Shown here: piece after piece, positions 31,835 through 44,917 of the stretch
Layout: each line of letters opens with the position of its first letter
How positions within the stretch are numbered: position 1 is the stretch's first letter
Origin: Lampris incognitus
Lineage: Eukaryota > Chordata > Actinopteri > Lampriformes > Lampridae
Reading direction: 5' to 3'
DNA: 64,000 nt
Assembly (NCBI RefSeq): GCF_029633865.1
Contig: NC_079211.1
Coordinates: 148,522,050-148,586,049 of the forward strand
Notes under the pieces: generated by a model
Seen by the model: only the letters and a program-made list of their open reading frames with translations
What the model was told of the DNA's origin: nothing
Databases searched by the model: none
Made by a program: the position numbers and the translations under genes

Positions 31835-32960
31835 TTAGGGGGCGCCACAGCGGATCATCCGTTTCCATCTCTTCCTGTCCTCTGCATCTTCCTCTGTCAC
31901 ACCAGCCACCTGCATGTCCTCCCTCACCACATCCATAAACCTCCTCTTTGGCCTTCCTCTTCTCCTCTTCCCTGGCAGCTCCATATTCAGCATCCTTCTC
32001 CCAGTATACCCAGCATCTCTCCTCCACACATGTCCAAACCGTCTCAATCTTGTCTCTCTTGCTTTGTCTCCAAACCGTCCAACCTGAGCTGTCCCTCTAA
32101 TATACTCCTTCCTAATCCTGTCCTTCTTCATCACTCCCAGTGAAAATCTCATCATCTTCATCTCTGCCACCTCCAGCTCCACCTCCTGTCTTTTCATCAG
32201 TGCCACTGTCTCCAACCCATATAACATAGCTGGTCTCACCACCATCTTGTAAACCTTCCCTTTAACTCTTGCTGGTCCCCTTCTGTCACAAATCACTCCT
32301 GACACTCTTCTCCACCCACTCCACCCTGCCTGCACTCTCTTCTTCACCTCTCTTCTGCACTCCCCATTACTTTGAACAGTTGACCCCAAGTATTTAAACT
32401 CATACGCCTTCGTCACCTCTACTCTTTGCATCCTCACCATTCCACTCCCAGACAGCAAAATTGCTGTGGCCCGGACCCGTCCCACACCCGGCACGTTCGT
32501 CCGGCCCACATGCCATGTGGAATGATGGCACTTGGGCGGACTGCTCCCGTTTGCCAGATCTGGGTCAGAACCAAGCCATAGCAATGCCACATGTGCCAAA
32601 TATTTGCCAAAGGTGGCCCATATGTGTTTTGTGATATTTGGGCCATATTCACCATTTACCACACGGGCCACTTCAGGGTCACATCCAGATCACATGTTGC
32701 CCAGAGCACCACATCTTTGCCAAAAAAGGCCCACATCTGATTAGGCATATTTGGGCCACATTTGCTATTATACATGTGGGCCACTTCGGGCTCACATCCA
32801 TTTTGTGAGGCCAGAAGAAGGCCATCAGTGCCGCATCATTGCCTGAAGTGGCTCACATCCGGATGCTGTCTGGGCTGTCCTCCCTCTCATTCATGCATTA
32901 CGTCTTGCTCCTACCGACTTTCATTCCTCTTCTCTCCAGTGCCTGCCTGCATGCTATCCC
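31835..32960 (-). mobile_element. RTE-type LINE 3' fragment, split by a MITE
   Basis: The minus-strand frame from about 32456 to 31835 carries the C-terminal end of an RTE-class reverse transcriptase protein: FKYLGSTVQSNGECRREVKK, KMVVRPAMLYGLETVAL and the closing GKRRRGRPKRRF. The upstream part resumes at 32877-32960 beyond the MITE. No intact RT core remains. Confidence 0.85.
32447..32874. mobile_element. MITE with CCCAGACAGCA inverted ends
   Basis: A 428-bp element begins CCCAGACAGCA and ends TGCTGTCTGGG, with CT on both sides. The interior is rich in 'ggcccacatctgg'-like repeats. It interrupts the RTE fragment. A relative without its right end lies at about 50007-50345. Confidence 0.8.
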
Positions 32961-34890
32961 AACTGTGTAAAATGTGGGGGGTGGGGGGGGTAATTAACGG
33001 GGCTGATCCACTATAAGGGAAGGATATTTTGATGTCAGTGATGTGACTGTCAGAATGATGTCCATCCAGCTCATGTCATGTCATGTCATGTCATGTCATG
33101 TCATGTCCTACGTGCAGCATGTAAAGAATCCCCATTTGCACACATCAACAGGTACTTGGAATCCACACAGAGAAGAAGACACAGAAAAGACCCTGAGGCG
33201 GTGAGTCACACCGTCAGTAGTGAAACTAGTCGACAGATTCAATCAAGACGCCTGATGATAACGGTGTTTTTGCATGTCTCTGTGTGTCCTGTCGGCGTTT
33301 CTGAAATCACATCGCAGGACGGCCGTCTGCCTCGCCGCGACCAGGACAACGGTGGGAACTTCTGAGTATTTGGAAAACAAATATCAGTATCAGTGTCTGT
33401 CAGGAGTATTTCAGCGTACACAGAAGTCACTGTGAGTATGTCCGAAGTAAGATCCCTCTCCTGTTTGTTAAAGGGGACAGCGATGGAAACGGGCGGGGGG
33501 ACGGATGCCGCGACGGCGACGCGCCAGGCCGGAGGTGTGACGAGGAAAGAGGCAGGAAGTCCAGAACGTGTGTCCTCCTTTGAGGCCTTCGTGTCTCAGT
33601 TCCGATGCAAAGGGCTGAATTGCTTTTCACTTTAGTGGACTGCTGTGACGTGCCAACCCCGTGGGGCGTGTCTGCATCTCTGTCCACAGCAGACATTGTG
33701 CAGAGGACCAGAAGATCTTTCGCCACGGGGACGCTCCTTCACTGAGAAAAGGAAATTAATTTTTTTTTTAAATGTGCATCCCATGGTATATTTGAGTGTT
33801 AAATGTTAAATATAAACGTATCGAGCAGCCATCTTCCAAAGATTCAGAGACATTTGGCCATGAGTGAGATTAGACTGCAGCTCACTGAGCTCCTCGGGGT
33901 AAACTCTATATTCATATAGTAAAAATGCCCACTAGAGACCAAGTCCAAACCTGCACACTAGAGACCAAGTCCAAACCTGCACACTAGAGACCGAGTCCAA
34001 ACCTGCACACTAGAGACCAAGTCCAAACCTGCACACTAGAGACCAAGTCTAAACCGAGTTTGGACTTGGTCTCTTGGTCTCTTTCTATGGACTTGGCGAG
34101 TATGTTCCACCCCTGGTGTGGGAAGACAGTGGCGTGAACTCACGTTTGCAGCGGCCTCACCCACTACCGGTGTGGGGAGATGGCGGCGCGAATTTAAGTT
34201 AGCGGCGGCCTCATCCAGTACCGTCCAGGCAGTGTCTTTGTCCACGTCTGAGTTTGTGTTTTCGTTTGACGGCTGGGAGAGCTGGCGCTGGATCGGCTGG
34301 GAGGGCTTGGTCTGCTGCGTCCTGTGGGCCCAGGGACCACGGCCCCTGCCTGGAGCTGTACCCGAGGAGGAAACACCGAGGGTGGTCTGACAGGACGCGG
34401 AAGCGGGGCAGGCTAAGCTAACTGCTAGCCCATGCAGACTGACAGCTCCGACAGTCATGCTGGCTGGTGTTCGTTCTCTGGACAGTGGATTTTTTTTGAT
34501 ATGTTGGATATGCGTTGTTGCAGTTTTTTGTAGTTTGGATATGTGTGTTGTTGCAGTTTGGATATGTGTGTTGTTGCAGTTTGGATGGGTTTTTGTCTGT
34601 GTGTTGCGCTGCTGCGGGCTGGGGGAAACCGTATTTCGTGTCATTTCATGTGCGCGGGTGAATGAAATGACAAATGTTCCTGATCCCTGATGTCACTTGA
34701 CTTGTTCCAGAATGAGGAACGTGTAAAACACATACTGACTCGCTTATAACATGTAATAACCACATTTATAGTGTGTGTATGTGTAAAACACCAGCGTCAG
34801 TGATCAAAGCACGGTGAAGAATGGAAGCACTGGCTTGGCTTTGCGCTAAAAAAAATCTAAAAAAATCACATAGTGGAGAACTGTAAACTC
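32961..34890. other. Intergenic stretch with small tandem repeats
   Basis: It holds a TCATG pentamer run (33073-33107), five copies of a 26-bp unit 'cacactagagaccaagtcca...' (33950-34060), and three copies of a 23-bp 'tttggatatgtgtgttgttg' unit (34500-34590). A block at about 34190-34400 recurs inverted at 41830-42010. No gene is supported. Confidence 0.55.
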
Positions 34891-34893
34891 ACA

Positions 34894-34899
34894 TTTATT
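34894..34899 (-). terminator. Candidate poly(A) signal of gpat3
   Basis: AATAAA on the minus strand, about 400 bases after the gpat3 stop codon, is the first such signal downstream. A 3' UTR of this size is plausible. Confidence 0.4.
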
Positions 34900-34927
34900 T
34901 GCAAAATAGTGATGCTGCATGGATGAC

Positions 34928-35002
34928 TGGCTTTTTAAACCAGCTCGCTGGTCTTTTTAACCAGCTCGCTGGTCTTTTTAACCAGCTCGCTGGTCTTTCA
35001 CA
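34928..35002. repeat. Short tandem repeat with hairpin potential
   Basis: Three copies of 'ttttaaccagctcgctggtc' stand in a row. Each can fold through CCAGC and GCTGG. It lies in the probable 3' UTR of gpat3. Confidence 0.6.
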
Positions 35003-35298
35003 GCATTTTGTCAGTAGTCCGTTAAACAGCAGCGTGTGAGTAGGCACGAACCCGTTTCACAGTGGCTACGCTCCTCTCCTCCTTCAGCCATTTGCATAAT
35101 AAATAAGATACAACCATATCTGCAGTCACGCCTCATGCTGACGGCTCCCTCATCAGCATCCATTTAGTGGTAATCCGGCATTCCACATCTGATTCCCGTC
35201 GTGCCGGGATAATGCTGCCGGATGGAGATGTCCATGTTCAGTGTCTTCACATATTGTCCACAGTCGCACGTGTTTGCCCATGACACACGGTGGCGCGG

Positions 35299-36972
35299 TC
35301 AGTCGCTGTTGCTGCTGTCGTCTCCCACCACCATGCTGCTGTACTTCTTCTGCTGCTGCTCCTTATAGGACTCCTTCACCTTGGCTCGCTTCAGACCGCC
35401 GTCCCTGCAAAACCCAGACGCGTGCAAGTACAACACACAGCCGTGATGGCGTCAGTAAAACCTCCGGCCGTGCCTGTGACTTGTGTGTTTGTGTAAGTGT
35501 CTGTCTGCCTGTGTGTTGGTAATAATTCAGAAGGGAACACTGTGAGACCAACAGAAGAAGACAAGTCTTACCACTGCAGGTCCACCAGCCCTCCCTGGTG
35601 GGCTATGGCTGACTTTACCCTACTGGCAAACTGGATGGCATCCTCTCCCTCCTGTTCAATTCAAATCAACAACAAACTCAATCAAGTGCATTAGCGCAGG
35701 AAGGGGGGGCTGCAGCTCCCCCTAGTGGTGGGTGCAGCCCCCCCCCGAGTCATGGCAGGTGGCTGTGTAACATCTTAGACCCAACAGTATGCCTAACTTT
35801 TCCTAATGTACAAATGCAAAACATAAAACATACCTTTATGTTAAACAGTGGGCTAGGGCTGCGTGGACGGTACCCCCCCCCCTTTTCTCCCCAATTGTAT
35901 CCGGCCAATTACCCCACTCTTCCAAGCCGTCCCGGTCTCTGCTGCTCCACCCCCCCCCCCATTTTCTTTTTTTTTATCATTATTACCATTATTCCCCCCC
36001 GCCGCTGCCTTTTTCTACCCCAATGTATCCAGCCAATTACCCCACTCTTCTGAGCCGTCCCGGTCTCTGCTGCTCCACCCCCTCCGGCGATCTGGGGAGG
36101 GCTGCAGACTACCACATGCCTCCTCCGACACATGAGGAGTCGCTGGTTGCTTCTTTTCACCTGACAGTGAGGAGTTTCACCAGGGGGACGTAGCGCGTGG
36201 GAGGATCCCGCTATTCCCCCCAGTCCCCCCCCCCCGAACAGGCACCCTGACTGACCAGAGGAGGCGCTAGTGCAACGACCAGGACACATACCCACATCCG
36301 GCTTCCCACCCGCAGACACGGCCAATTGTGTCTGTAGGGACGCCCGACCAAGCCGGAGGTAACGGGGGGATTCAAACTCCCGACCCCCCCGTGTTGGTAG
36401 GCAACAGAATAGACGGCCACGCTACCCAGACGCCCCCAGAATGGACATGTTCAGTAATAAAGTGAGTAAACCCTCCGTTCCAAACCTGCTACACACGCAG
36501 CTTACAGACGAAACATTGACGTCACACTGTAGCGACAGGGGGGGGGCGGTCGCTCCGACTGTGGGTGGTTCCGCGCCGGGGGAGCGCAATGGCTGATGGG
36601 ACTGTTGATGTTAGATGTAACATTGTGTTTTAATGATGTGGTTATTCTTGTGTTGCTGTTTTGGGGGTTCGACTCAGACTAAGCAGGAGACCGTTTACTG
36701 ACTAACTGACTGTAGGACCGTGACTGGGACTGATGTCGTCCCCTTGGGACAATTGGGGGGGGGGGGGGGGCTCGTTACGTTGTAGTAAGTTCTGGTCCGT
36801 TCTGGCCGGTGTGAATAAAAGAGCACTCCCGGGGTCGTGCGGTGTACGGGGCACGGGAGTCGTGATTAAAAAGAGGTCTCTGCCTCTTGACTCTTTCTTC
36901 CACGCCGGCTCGCCACCACACTTTCCCTTTTAGTTGGCAGCCCCCCTCTACTTAAACATCCTCCCGCGCACC

Positions 36973-37058
<86 letters not shown>

Positions 37059-37216
37059 TCTTGGACAGGTGCATACACACCTGCTGGTGCATGGCTGGCA
37101 AGTACCAGACGTTACAGACGAGAGCCCAGCTGGTCATCATTCTGAGCAGGTAACTGACCATGCTGTACTTGGAGCTGTTCCAGAAGGCGTCGCCAAACTT
37201 GGGGTCATACTGAGAA

Positions 37217-37261
<45 letters not shown>

Positions 37262-37315
37262 GAGAGACAGAGAGCGACAGGTAGATAGATAGGTAGACAG
37301 ACAGATAGATAGATG

Positions 37316-37388
<73 letters not shown>

Positions 37389-37509
37389 AGAGAGAGGGAC
37401 AGAGTGATAGGTAGATAGAGAGAGAGAGAGAGAGAGAGAGGGACAGAGCAATAGGTAGAGAGAGAGAGAGATATATATAGATAGATAGAGAGGGACAGAG
37501 AGCGATAGG

Positions 37510-37565
<56 letters not shown>

Positions 37566-37574
37566 TAGGTAGAT

Positions 37575-37654
<80 letters not shown>

Positions 37655-37666
37655 AGAGAGAGGGAC

Positions 37667-37728
<62 letters not shown>

Positions 37729-37762
37729 AGAGAGAGGGACAGAGAGAGGGACAGAGCGATAG

Positions 37763-37838
<76 letters not shown>

Positions 37839-37847
37839 AGAGAGAGG

Positions 37848-37896
<49 letters not shown>

Positions 37897-37951
37897 AGAG
37901 AGAGGGACAGAGAGCGATAGGGAGAGAGAGAGAGAGAGATAAAGAGAGAGG

Positions 37952-38013
<62 letters not shown>

Positions 38014-38038
38014 TAGATAGATAGATAGATAGAGGGAG

Positions 38039-38105
<67 letters not shown>

Positions 38106-41100
38106 GACAGAGAGAGAGCATAATGCATAAAAGTGCAGTATTTTGGAATAAGCAAGCCGAAGTAAAATCAATACATCATCAATCAACAAGGCTCGGCGTT
38201 TCAGTTTTTTTTTTTTTTTTTTTTAAATCTGGGAATTTATCTGCGTTTACTTTTACGGTGAAAATACTCCGTGGAAACATAAAACCCGGGTGAAAATCGG
38301 TTTAAACCGCTCTGCCGCTTTTAAAAAAAATCCGGGTGTTTTTCGGCGAATATCGGTAAAAACCCAAAACGCTGAGGCTTGTCAATCAATGGTGATGATT
38401 AATCATCAGACTTGATGAAGAGGAAGGAAAAGTGCAGGAGGGAAGTCCTGCACGGCTGCACCTTGATGGCCACTGGGTATATCGTCCCTCCGATTTCGAA
38501 GCTGCCCTTTTTAAACATCATGACGGATGTGTTGTTGATGCAGGTGCCTGTGGAAACCAGAGGAAAGCCTTTCAACACGAGTCCTCTGAGCCCAGACCCA
38601 CACAGACCACTAACTAGCCCCTCACTGGGAGACCCTCAGCTCCTACACAGATCCTAGACCCCAGCTACACAGCTAGGCCGGGTTAAATGCAGAGAGGAAT
38701 TTCCCTCAATAAAGTATGTCTGGCTCTCAGACCGCTGGGCAGACTGGCCCTGGACACAGATATCCAAGAGGGCGACTGTCTCTGAATTTCCATCCATCCT
38801 TCTTATCCGAACTGCTTATCCTGCTCTCAGGGATGCTGGAGCCTAACCCAGCAGTCACTGGGCGGCAGGCGGGGAGACACCCTGGACAGGCCGCCAGGCC
38901 ATCACCCAGGACCCACACACACCTAGGGACGATTTAGTACGGCCCGTTCACCTGACCTACATGTCTTTGGACTGTGGGAGGAAACCGGAGCCCCCTGGAG
39001 GAAACCCACGCAGACACGGGGAGAACATGCAAACTCCACACAGAGGACGACCCGGGGCGAACCCCAAGGTTGGACTATCCCGGGGCTCGAACCCAGGATC
39101 TTCCTGCTGTGAGGCGACCGCGCTAACCACCGCGCCGCCCCCTCTGAATCTCATCCTGGATAATAAATATAACAAACATCGGGCGGCCTCAGATCTCTGC
39201 TTGGAGATGACTGTATTGCTCGTCGGCCTGGTGACACTTACCTTCCGGGAAGATCAGTATGGGGAGTTTTGTTTTGTCACTGACGTGATCCCTCAACCTG
39301 TAAAGGATGTGAGCGAAACAACCGTCAGTCACAAAACAACACAAACGATACAAGTCGAGTCCAACGTTAGTTAGAGATACACAGGGTAGCACTAAGTGCC
39401 GATATAATCGCAGCACAATCCTAAAAGTGCAAATGCAGAAAATAGACGTGCATATAAATAAACAGTGCATAAAATGTGCACCCTCATAGTGGAACGTGTA
39501 GCATCACAGGGGAAAGGTCAACCGCACGAGCCGCGGTTCCCCGGCAGCTTTCCAGCAGCACGTCTGTGCATGTCTGTGTAAACTGAGACTGAAAATGTCA
39601 CCGCCAGGAAAACGTCAAGCTCGCCTCCCGTTATTTACAGCCGGCGACAACGAGGAGGGAGGGAGGCCGGCCAAGGGAACATGTACGCTACGTGTTGGTG
39701 AACACAGCCAAATATTTAAGCTAGGCTTTGGAACAAAAAAAACAACAACAACAAACCTTTTGGCCACTAGGTGGCGGTCTTTCATTTCTGCTCTCTCAAA
39801 CCAGACGTGAGGGCAAGACCTGACCATGGCCCTCTGGACTACTCCCATTAGACCTCCGTGCACTTGACCAACCTGAAAACAAGACCCAGTATTTGGGGGA
39901 TGGGGGTGGGGGGGGGACACAAAACGAGGTTTGGGTTGAGCAGTAAAAAGTGGAAACACACACGTTGTTGCTGGAAGGTGACCACACACGTACCATGGCG
40001 TAACACCCGTCATTGCAGAGAATCACAATGTCGATGGGGGACGTGTGATTGGCGACACATATCCCGCCCTTTTCAGGCCTGTTTTCCCTGTAAGGAAAAT
40101 ACATTCTGTCAGTAGAGGTGAAAGGTCAGTGGCAGCTGGCCAGTAGAGGGCGCTGGGGCGCCGCCCCCTTCAAATACCGAGAGATGAAAATCTACTTAAA
40201 CGTGTTAAATATAATGTAGTAGTATAATACAAATAATGATGAAATAAAAGTGTTTTCAGTCTGTGAGCGCCTGTCAGCAGCATTAAATATTGGTTCAAAT
40301 GGTATTTAGTTGGTTTCTGTCCGAATACATATACTTCCTGGGCGAATACATATACTTCCTGGGCGAATACATATACTTCCTGGGTGAATACATATACTTC
40401 CTGTCTGAATACATATACTTCCTGTCTGAATACATATACTTCCTGGGTGAGGGGCGCCGGCCAAACCATACCTTATGTAAGCCCTCAAACTTGTGGCGAG
40501 CAGGTGACCTGAGGCTTCTGTCTGATTGGTTTCTTCAGATTTTCCAGGGGGCGCACAGAATTGGTATTGTTTTAATGGTTTTTGAGCTAATGTGATTGGA
40601 CAATTCTCGTGGCACTCAATCGTGTTCACACCCACCACCACGCCTCGTCTCAACTGTCAATCATCCACCGTCTACCAACCCTGGTCAAATCTATAGGCTA
40701 CATGGTCCTTCTTAATAACTCTGTGCCTGCCTGTGTGGACATTAGAGCAGCTGTCAGGTGTGCTGTGCCAAGGTAAACTGTGCCCCCCCCCCAAATTTTT
40801 TTTAGCACCAGCCGCCACTGGTTCAGGTTGTTTTTATTGATCTTTGGTGGGTTGTGAGAAGGTTTCCTTACTTGTTGTGATAGTGAATCGTGGCAGAGAG
40901 CCCTCGAGCGCAGATCCTATAGCACATTATATGGACCCATTCGCTGAGCCAGAACTTAATCCTGGAACCAGGCAGGGAGACATCAGAAAAATACATGGAA
41001 ACAAGGAGCAGTCTGGAGGTAGAAGTGTACCTGAATGAAACAGGGTCAAGATGGGTGATATTACCTCCAGTTTGGGAGAAGTCCAACGGTGGATGTTCCT

Positions 41101-44096
41101 ATGACCAGCCAGGTGAGGCCGATGGAGGCCAGCGTTATTCTAGGGGAGGACGTAACACACCGGGTTAGTACTGGCCATGCTGGCAAGGAATGACAGGAGG
41201 GGGGAAAAAGAGGCCTACGCATAGTTACTGGTTTGGTTTGAGGAGGTTTAACAACGTTATAAGTAGGCGTCCCGGTAGCGCGGTGGTCTATTCCGTTGCC
41301 CACCAACACGAGGATCGCCGGTTCGAATCCCCGTGTTACCTCCGGCTTGGTCGGGCGTCCCTACAGACACAATTGGCCGTGTCTGAGGGTGGGAAGCCGG
41401 ATGGGGGTATGTGTCCTGGTCGCTGCACTAGTGCCTCCTCTGGTCGGTCGGGGAGCCTGTCTGGGGGGGGATAGCGTCCCCCTGGTGAAACTCCTCACTG
41501 TCAGGTGAAAAGAAGCGGCTGGTGACTCCACATGTATGGGAGGAGGCATGTGGTAATCTGCAGCCCTCCCCCACCCCCCGATTGGCAAAGGGGGTGGAGC
41601 AGTGACCGGGACGGCTCGGAAGAGTGGGGTAATTGGCCAGGTACAATTGGGGAGAAAAATGTAAAAAAAGAAATGTAAGCGGGTATTTTCTTGCCCAGTG
41701 CGGGATTCGATACGAGGTGTACTGCACCCCAAGGCGACGCCACTAACCGCTCGGCTAAAGGGTCAGACCCGTTAGCTAGGGGCTAACGTAGCAGTTAGCT
41801 TAGCCTGCTCCACTTCTGGGTCCTGTCACACCGCCCTCGGGGTTTCCTCTTTGGGCACCGGCGGCGCCAGAGAGCCGTGGTCCCTGGGCCCACAGGACGC
41901 AGCAGACCAGGCCCTCTCAGCCCATCCAGCGCCAGCGCTCCCGGCCGTCAAACGAGGACACAAACTCGGGACATGGACTGCATGGACGGTACTGGGTGAG
42001 GCCGCCATCTTCCATCCCCATCTACCGCCTTATTGATAAAATGTTGGCTTGAAATTTGGAAACCCAAAAAGCTTTGTTATTAATGTGTTATAACATCTTT
42101 CAACTGGTGTGTAGTGCATCCACAACGAGTGAACCATTAATAAAGAATCAGAATCATCTCCACTTTAAGATGTACTTTACTAATCCCCATGGGGAAATGT
42201 ACCATCTGGTTTTGTTTTTTTTGGACCCCCCCCCTTTTTTTCGCCCCAGTTGTACCCGGCCAATTACCCCACTCTTCCGAGCCGTCCCAGTCGCTGCTCC
42301 ACCCCCTCTGCCGATCCAGGGAGGGCTGCAGACCACCACGTCTCCTGCGATACACATGGAGTCGCCAGCAGCTTCTTTTCACCTGACAGTGAGGAGTTTC
42401 ACCAGGGGGTCGTAGCGCGCGGGAGGATCATGCTATTCCCCCCAGTTCCCCCTCCCCCCCTAACAGGCACACCAACTGACCAGAGGAGGCGCTAGTGCAG
42501 TGACCAGGATACGTACATACCCACATCTGGCTTCCAACCCGCAGACACGGCCAATTGTGTCTGTAGGAATGCCCGACCAAGCCAGAGGCAACACGGGGAT
42601 TCGAACCGGCGATCCCCGTGTTGGTAGGTAATGGGACAGACCACCATGTCACCCGGACCACCACATCATCTGCATTTAACCCATCCTAGCCATGTAGCTA
42701 GGAGCTATTTGGCCATGTAGGTTTACACAAACAATGGAATTTGACTCCGGTTTAGTGGCTCTCGATGTACTCACGTAGAATAACAACATAACAGTCTTCA
42801 GGAATGGAATATATACAAGGAATGACTACGTACAGGGGAAGCAGGAGAGCAACAGTGCAACGATGCCCAGTGCAAAGATGCTGGAATAAATATGCCAGCA
42901 GGTTACTTACACAGAATATGCACGTATATGTACAATATACAGTATATACAGCGTGCTTAGATTTACTATGACGATGTTAGGTGTTCATCAGAGTGACAGC
43001 CTGCAGAAAGAAACTGTTCTTGTGCCTGGTTGTTTTGGCGTACAGTGCACTGTAGCTCCTACCAAAGGAGAGGCGTTGGAACAGGTCGTGATGGGGTCCG
43101 CAGTGAAGTTGCCTGCCTGTTTCCTGAGTCTGGAGGTGTACAAGTCCTGAATGGAGGGCAGGTTGGAACCAGTGATTTTCTCTGCAGTCCTGACTGTCCA
43201 TTGTAGTCTGCCCCTGTCCTGTTTGGTGGCCGAACCAAACCAGACAGTGAAGGATGTGCAGAGGACAGACTGGATTATCACAGAGAAGAGCTGAATCAGC
43301 AGCTCTGGAGGCGGGTTGAACTTCCTAAAGTGATCAATAATCACCTGTCAACTCTTTCTGAAGCATGTCTCGGCATTTTTAGGGTTAGGGTTCGTAAAGT
43401 GATGCCATTATTTCAAACCTGCAGTGTGGGAGTTCTGTCTCCCCTTTCTGGTAATGAGAGTAATTACTTCTCTTCGTTCAGTGCCCTCCAACGAGGAAAA
43501 GCACACCAATGGTTGTCCTGTCGACTGCTTTCTTTTTCTGACTTTAATCCTTCTGAATGCCACGTTTCTTTGTTCTCTGGAGTATCAGAACCTTTTCTTG
43601 GACGTTTCTTTTGTTTTTCCCGGAAGCTGTCTGGCAGAAAGCCCCGAAGGCCAGCCAATCAGAGGCATGCGAATGCTTTCATCACATGGAAGTTCAGCTC
43701 TGGCAACCCAGTCGCATCACTACGCATCACCTCCTGTGTGCCAGTGAGGGAATGCGACACGGGAATGTCGCCACAGACACCAGATTTACAACGGCCGGTA
43801 TACTGCGAGAAGCAGAGATCTACCTGGTGGTGACCGGCTTAATCATCACCGAGTGAAGTCGTTTGACAAGGGCTTGAATGTCACAGACATTCATTTATAT
43901 GGAACAGTCATGCACGCTAGCTTTAAACTGTAGCTCAGCAAGAGGCACAAAACCCTTAAAGGGCACGTTTTTCACCCGTCCTGCCCCACATACGTTTGGT
44001 GTGGCGTGGTTCAAGTGTTGGGCAGGTGGCCGGATCAGGATTAGCACAGTTGGCCAATGAGGCACATCTGTACCTTATTCACCTGTCCGTCTATCA

Positions 44097-44127
<31 letters not shown>

Positions 44128-44882
44128 GTATGTGAGGTTATTCAGGAAACACTGTCTGTTTCACTGCTGCCTACTGACCCTGAAAGTGAGAATTATACAT
44201 AGTCTCTGGACTTGCCCTGAAAAGAAGAGACAGAAGTGAATGCCAGATTCCCTTTGTGAGCATCTGTGTTGTGTTTAATAGATTACACATGAAACCCCCC
44301 ATCCCCCACCCCGCCCCCATCGCCTGGTGTCCGCCAACACCAACCCATGGCTCTTCTCAGCAAATCCAATCCAAGACACAGGACAGCAAAGTGAGCTTGT
44401 AGCTCATCTGCACATTCACAGGATGGAACTGGAAAGGGTGTCTTTGTACCTTAGTGGAGCAAGGATGCAGTATCGCACAAAGACGCCGAGGCCGTAGACC
44501 AGAGTTAACCTCAGGCTGATGTAATGGAAATGGTTGTTGGTGCGAGTCAACAGGTTCCATGACTCCAACTCCTCTGAGGAAAACCGCTGGGTCACCTGTG
44601 AGAAGGATGGTAGTATACTTATACTTCAGCAGGAAGATGTTTACTGCTGCACCAGCGTTCGTCCTACCCGGTCAAAACATTTCAATAGCGGCACACGGAG
44701 ACCGGAGAGGGTCTCCAACCACGGTAAAGATGACTGGCAGTGTTACGGAGCATGACTCCATCATCCATCCTCCAAACCACTTGTCCTGCTCTCAGGGTCG
44801 CGGGGGTGCTGGAGCCTAGCCCAGCAGTCACTGGGCAGCAGGCAGGGAGGCACCCTGGACAGGCCGCCAGGCATCGCAAGGC

Positions 44883-44917
<35 letters not shown>

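Noticed and set aside
36952-38189. Minus-strand open frames of 316-389 codons rich in Ser, Leu, Ile and Tyr
   Set aside because: They are translations of GATA/GA microsatellites, open in all three frames, and overlap a real gpat3 exon in the wrong frame.
41685-41770. tRNA genes at this and similar tRNA-like heads (36300-36436, 39100-39155, 54160-54250)
   Set aside because: Each is joined to a repeated SINE body and occurs in several diverged copies; the cloverleaf is incomplete.
43380-43395. Telomere-like ttagggttaggg near 43380
   Set aside because: Only two units; too short to suggest an interstitial telomeric site.
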